Shown piece after piece: positions 5,831 to 8,124 of a DNA stretch of 8,124 bases. The stretch is taken from positions 1-8,124 of the forward strand of contig JAXMBS010000115.1 in the NCBI GenBank assembly GCA_046349775.1, read 5' to 3'. The notes under the pieces are model-generated. The model was not told the origin of the DNA and searched no databases. It saw nothing but the letters and a program-made list of their open reading frames with translations. The number at the start of each line of letters is the position of its first letter. The stretch's first letter is position 1. Source of the stretch: JAEUIG01 sp046349775. GTDB lineage: Bacteria; Planctomycetota; Planctomycetia; Planctomycetales; Planctomycetaceae. The position numbers and the translations under genes were made by a program.

Positions 5831-5842
5831 GCAGCGGGCTGC
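5831..5842 (+). terminator. Weak hairpin downstream of the mandelate-racemase-family gene
   Basis: GCAGC and GCTGC flank two bases, 29 bases after the stop codon, giving about four usable base pairs and no T-run. It could contribute to transcription termination but does not meet the usual standard. Confidence 0.2.
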
Positions 5843-5886
5843 CGCCACAGTGTGGAGACCGGACGTCATTTGAATGAATTGCGAGG

Positions 5887-5899
5887 CCGGAACTTCCGG
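5887..5899. repeat. Near-perfect palindrome CCGGAACTTCCGG
   Basis: CCGGAA and TTCCGG are separated by a single base, so this is a DNA dyad rather than an RNA hairpin. It lies 93 bases before the start of the CopZ-like gene, where an operator for that gene could be. No regulator is known from the window. Confidence 0.3.
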
Positions 5900-5964
5900 T
5901 CCGGACGTTCCCGAATGAAACTCGGGCATGAGGTGCGTTGTCGCAACTGACATTGACCTCTGAT

Positions 5965-5985
5965 GGCTGACAGCTGAAAGCTGAC
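5965..5985 (+). repeat. Three tandem heptamers (GGCTGAC, AGCTGAA, AGCTGAC)
   Basis: Three consecutive 7-base units differing at one or two positions lie immediately before the start of the CopZ-like gene and cover the place where its ribosome site should be. Short intergenic heptamer repeats of this style are known in cyanobacteria (STRR sequences) and I recall similar tracts in planctomycete genomes. GAAAG within the tract is the only ribosome-site-like stretch. Confidence 0.5.
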
Positions 5986-5991
5986 CGTTCC

Positions 5992-6435
5992 ATGAACAAA
6001 GCCTTTGTGCGCGAGCCGGAGTTTGACGGGCGCGCCTATTGTCCGCGGTGCGGCGCACTGGGGACGCAGGTCGGATCGGCGGCGCTCGATTCGCACATTC
6101 AGTCCCAGTCCCGTGCGAAGATGGCGGACACCGCCTGGTTCTGCGCGTATCCGCCGTGCGAGGTCGCCTACTTCAACCTGTTCGAGTCCGTTGTCACGGT
6201 CGGCGAACTCAACGGCCCCGTGACGCCAAAGGACCCTCAGTCGCCGCTGTGCGCGTGCTTTGGCCTGACGCGCGAAGACGTGGCAGCCGACGTGCGGGAC
6301 GGGACGCCGACGCGAATCCGCGCGTTGAACGCCAAGTCCACGTCGCCGGAAGCCCGCTGCGCGACGCTGGCTGCGAACGGTCAGTGCTGCATGCCGGAAG
6401 TGCGGAAGCTGTATCTGAAGCTCAAGGAGCAATGA
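5992..6435 (+). CDS. CopZ-like zinc-ribbon and [2Fe-2S] cluster protein
   Basis: The 147-residue product carries nine cysteines in the pattern of the N-terminal domain of Archaeoglobus CopZ. C17-P-R-C20 and C51-x4-C56 (WFCAYPPCEVAYF) should form a zinc site. C87-x-C89 (PLCACFGLTREDV), C123 and C132-C133 (NGQCCMPEV) should hold a [2Fe-2S] cluster in a Bfd-like helical domain. In Archaeoglobus CopZ this domain precedes a copper-binding HMA domain and is proposed to reduce Cu(II) before handing over Cu(I). Here there is no HMA domain, so the protein is the redox half alone and its partner is unknown; a small cytoplasmic electron-transfer or metal-handling role is inferred. The ATG at 5992 begins directly after a heptamer repeat tract and has only GAAAG as a poor ribosome site. 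It converges with the MFS gene. Confidence 0.82.
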   Translation: MNKAFVREPEFDGRAYCPRCGALGTQVGSAALDSHIQSQSRAKMADTAWFCAYPPCEVAYFNLFESVVTVGELNGPVTPKDPQSPLCACFGLTREDVAADVRDGTPTRIRALNAKSTSPEARCATLAANGQCCMPEVRKLYLKLKEQ

Positions 6436-6445
6436 AGGAATGAGA

Positions 6446-6510
6446 GAATGTCCAAATGTCGAATGGGTGTATTGGACACAAGCATTCGAAATTAAGGCCT
6501 TTGGACATTC
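6446..6510. terminator. Long imperfect hairpin between convergent genes, probable bidirectional terminator
   Basis: GAATGTCCAAA (6446-6456) pairs perfectly with TTTGGACATTC (6500-6510). Inside it TCGAATG (6459-6465) pairs with CATTCGA (6483-6489), and GTGT (6467-6470) pairs with ACAC (6476-6479) around ATTGG. The total is 22 base pairs over 65 bases with unequal internal loops. It fills the 87-base gap between the stop codons of the CopZ-like and MFS genes. There is no long T-run on either side, so termination is inferred from position and structure. The arms are built from repeated ATGTC/GACAT words, like short tandem repeat elements. Confidence 0.6.
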
Positions 6511-6522
6511 TGACATTCATCC

Positions 6523-8046
6523 TCAATCCGGCAGCGGGGCGTCTTTGGTTTCAGGAAGAAACGGAAGGACGAACAGGCCGATGAGGAAGACACCGCACAT
6601 GGTCACGCCCGCGTAGCGGAGCGGCTCCGGCGTGTCGGCGAAGACTTTGACAAGCTGCGCCTTGACCAGGGGGCCGAAGGCGGCGACGAATCGGCCGACG
6701 TTGTAGCAGAAGCTGGTGCCGGTCGAACGGAGACGCGTGGGGAATAATTCCGGGAAGTAGATCGCGTAGCCGGCGAACAGCGATAGCTGGCAGAAGCCCA
6801 TCACGGGGACCATCACCCAGATTTGCCAGAAGTCCTTGAGAAACCAGAAGACCGAAACGGTCGTGACGAACGCCGACAGCAGGGCCAGGACAAACGTCGG
6901 CTTGCGGCCGATGCGTTGCGCGAGAGCGCCGAAGCCGAACATGCCCAGTGCTGCGCCGACATTGATCGCGATTGACACATAGCTGGCCCAACGTGAGAGG
7001 CGACCGTTAATTGAGCCGTCGAGTTGGGTGCGAATGGCCTGCGTGTCCGAAGAGAGCGTCTTGGCCAGATCCGGGTTTTCGACCGCAGCGAGGAGCGCTT
7101 CGAGATGTCCGACACGAGCGGCATTCCCTTCGGTGCGGGCGGCTTCAAGCTGAGCGGTGTACACGTCGCGTGAGACCTGCTTGGTTTGCACGAGGCGGAT
7201 CAGATCGGGCGTGAAGAAGCCGACGGACCAGAGACCGATGATTCCCGAGCAGCCAAGGACGAGGCCCAGCAGGGCGTGCTTGCGCAACAGCGGGTCGCGG
7301 AACAGTTCGCCGTAGGATCCCAGTTGCTTGGCGACCGCTCCCTCATGCGCGGCCTGCTGCCAGCGTTCCGGTTCCTTCAGGCGGCTGCGAATGACGAGTG
7401 CCAGCAAAGCCGGGACGGCCCCGATCATGAACATGATTCGCCACGGGCTGTAGGGCAAACCGTGCTCTTCGGCGATGCCCAGTCCGAGGTTAATGAACGC
7501 CGCGCTGATATTGCCGATGGCCGACAACGCCTGCAGCAGACCCAGCGTGTAAGGTCGTGCTGCGCCCGGCATCACCTCCGCCACGAGCGCCACTCCGACG
7601 GCAAATTCTCCACCGACACCCAGCCCGGTCAGGAACCGGTACAGCGCGAAGTCCCAGAGCCCCTTCGAAAACGAACTGAGCCCGGTGAATAGCGAGTACA
7701 ACAGGATCGTGATGACCATCGTCTTCGCGCGGCCGATGCGATCACCGAGCATGCCGAAGATCAGGCCTCCCGTGGCCCAGCCGGCAATGAAGATCGACGT
7801 GGCGATATCACCGCCCTCCTGGCGGGCGATGCTCAAGTCCTTGGGATTGGAGAATGATCCGTCGGGGATCAGTTCCTTCATCGCCGCCGGTCGGGCGAGC
7901 ACGAATAACTGCTGGTCCAGACAGTCGAACAACCAGCCCAGCGCCGCCACTGCCAGGACGAACCAATGGTAGTTATTGAGCAGCTTGTACCAGCGGACGC
8001 CCGATTGCGACTCGGCGGCTGTCGTCGGAAGATCAACGTGATGCAC
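6523..8046 (-). CDS. Major facilitator superfamily transporter with long central insertion
   Basis: This is a 12-helix MFS permease of the inner membrane, 507 residues from the chosen start. Visible family motifs are GMLGDRIGR in the loop after helix 2 (98-106), RFLTGLGVGGE in helix 4 (137-147), PERW before the central loop (226-229), a second basic loop AQRIGRK (376-382), FPTRLRSTGTS (435-445) and PETK near the end (498-501). The pattern resembles the organic-acid and sugar-type MFS families; substrate unknown. A charged, helical stretch of about 60 residues (288-349) is inserted between the helix ending GFFTPDLI and the next one, longer than usual. The start GTG at 8046 has GGAG 9 bases upstream. 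The frame stays open to a GTG at 8094 (523 residues), but that start has no ribosome site. A TTGACC at 8114-8119 is a possible -35 box and fits the shorter product better. Confidence 0.88.
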   Translation of the reverse strand: MHHVDLPTTAAESQSGVRWYKLLNNYHWFVLAVAALGWLFDCLDQQLFVLARPAAMKELIPDGSFSNPKDLSIARQEGGDIATSIFIAGWATGGLIFGMLGDRIGRAKTMVITILLYSLFTGLSSFSKGLWDFALYRFLTGLGVGGEFAVGVALVAEVMPGAARPYTLGLLQALSAIGNISAAFINLGLGIAEEHGLPYSPWRIMFMIGAVPALLALVIRSRLKEPERWQQAAHEGAVAKQLGSYGELFRDPLLRKHALLGLVLGCSGIIGLWSVGFFTPDLIRLVQTKQVSRDVYTAQLEAARTEGNAARVGHLEALLAAVENPDLAKTLSSDTQAIRTQLDGSINGRLSRWASYVSIAINVGAALGMFGFGALAQRIGRKPTFVLALLSAFVTTVSVFWFLKDFWQIWVMVPVMGFCQLSLFAGYAIYFPELFPTRLRSTGTSFCYNVGRFVAAFGPLVKAQLVKVFADTPEPLRYAGVTMCGVFLIGLFVLPFLPETKDAPLPD

Positions 8047-8124
8047 GATCTCGGGCTCCGCAGCAGGGTGGCCGTGGGGGAATCGGCCCCACACTGACGC
8101 AATCGTGAGTGAGGGTCAAGCGAA

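Noticed and set aside
1..8124. CRISPR arrays, tRNA or rRNA genes, insertion-sequence ends, riboswitches
   Set aside because: I found no regularly spaced repeats, no cloverleaf with a T-arm consensus, no transposase and no recognisable riboswitch core on either strand by eye.

Overview
The window looks like a high-GC bacterial chromosome segment, most probably from a planctomycete (Planctomycetota). This rests on recalled family resemblance: a Cys-less thioredoxin-like exported protein, an MBOAT/wax-synthase-type gene paired with a small membrane-protein gene, an MFS permease with a long central insertion, and frequent GTG starts. No rRNA, tRNA or marker gene is present to prove it. Gene density is moderate and strands alternate, as in an accessory or loosely organised region rather than one large operon.

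Layout. Positions 1-465 (-) hold the N-terminal part of an exported thioredoxin-fold protein that runs off the left edge. Positions 466-979 have no convincing gene but contain several short dyads and a REP-like motif. Positions 980-1369 (-) encode an orphan single-domain CheY-like response regulator, preceded by a candidate promoter whose -35 box sits inside an inverted repeat. Positions 1605-2255 (-) encode an unrecognised soluble protein. Positions 2483-3284 (+) hold two overlapping genes, a small helical protein and a nucleotidyltransferase, which resemble a toxin-antitoxin-type module. Positions 3307-4526 (-) hold what appears to be a decayed two-gene unit: an MBOAT acyltransferase followed, with an ancestral ATGA overlap, by a small membrane protein. 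Each is broken by two or more single-base frameshifts. Positions 4720-5802 (+) encode an enolase-superfamily (mandelate racemase/MLE) enzyme with a lysine where the second metal-ligand glutamate is expected. Positions 5992-6435 (+) encode a CopZ-like zinc-ribbon/[2Fe-2S] protein, and 6523-8046 (-) an MFS transporter. The last two genes converge on a long imperfect hairpin that is probably a bidirectional terminator.

Functional links are limited. The MR/MLE enzyme and the MFS permease could belong to uptake and catabolism of a sugar acid or organic acid, but they are on opposite strands with a ferredoxin-like gene between them, so this is only a suggestion. The nucleotidyltransferase pair is the best candidate for a self-contained module of the defence or addiction type. 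I see no clear evidence for a wholly new multi-gene system. The most unusual signals are the concentrated frameshift decay at 3.65-3.95 kb, the metal-ligand substitution in the enolase-superfamily enzyme, the 56-base overlap in the nucleotidyltransferase module and the inverted-repeat structures.
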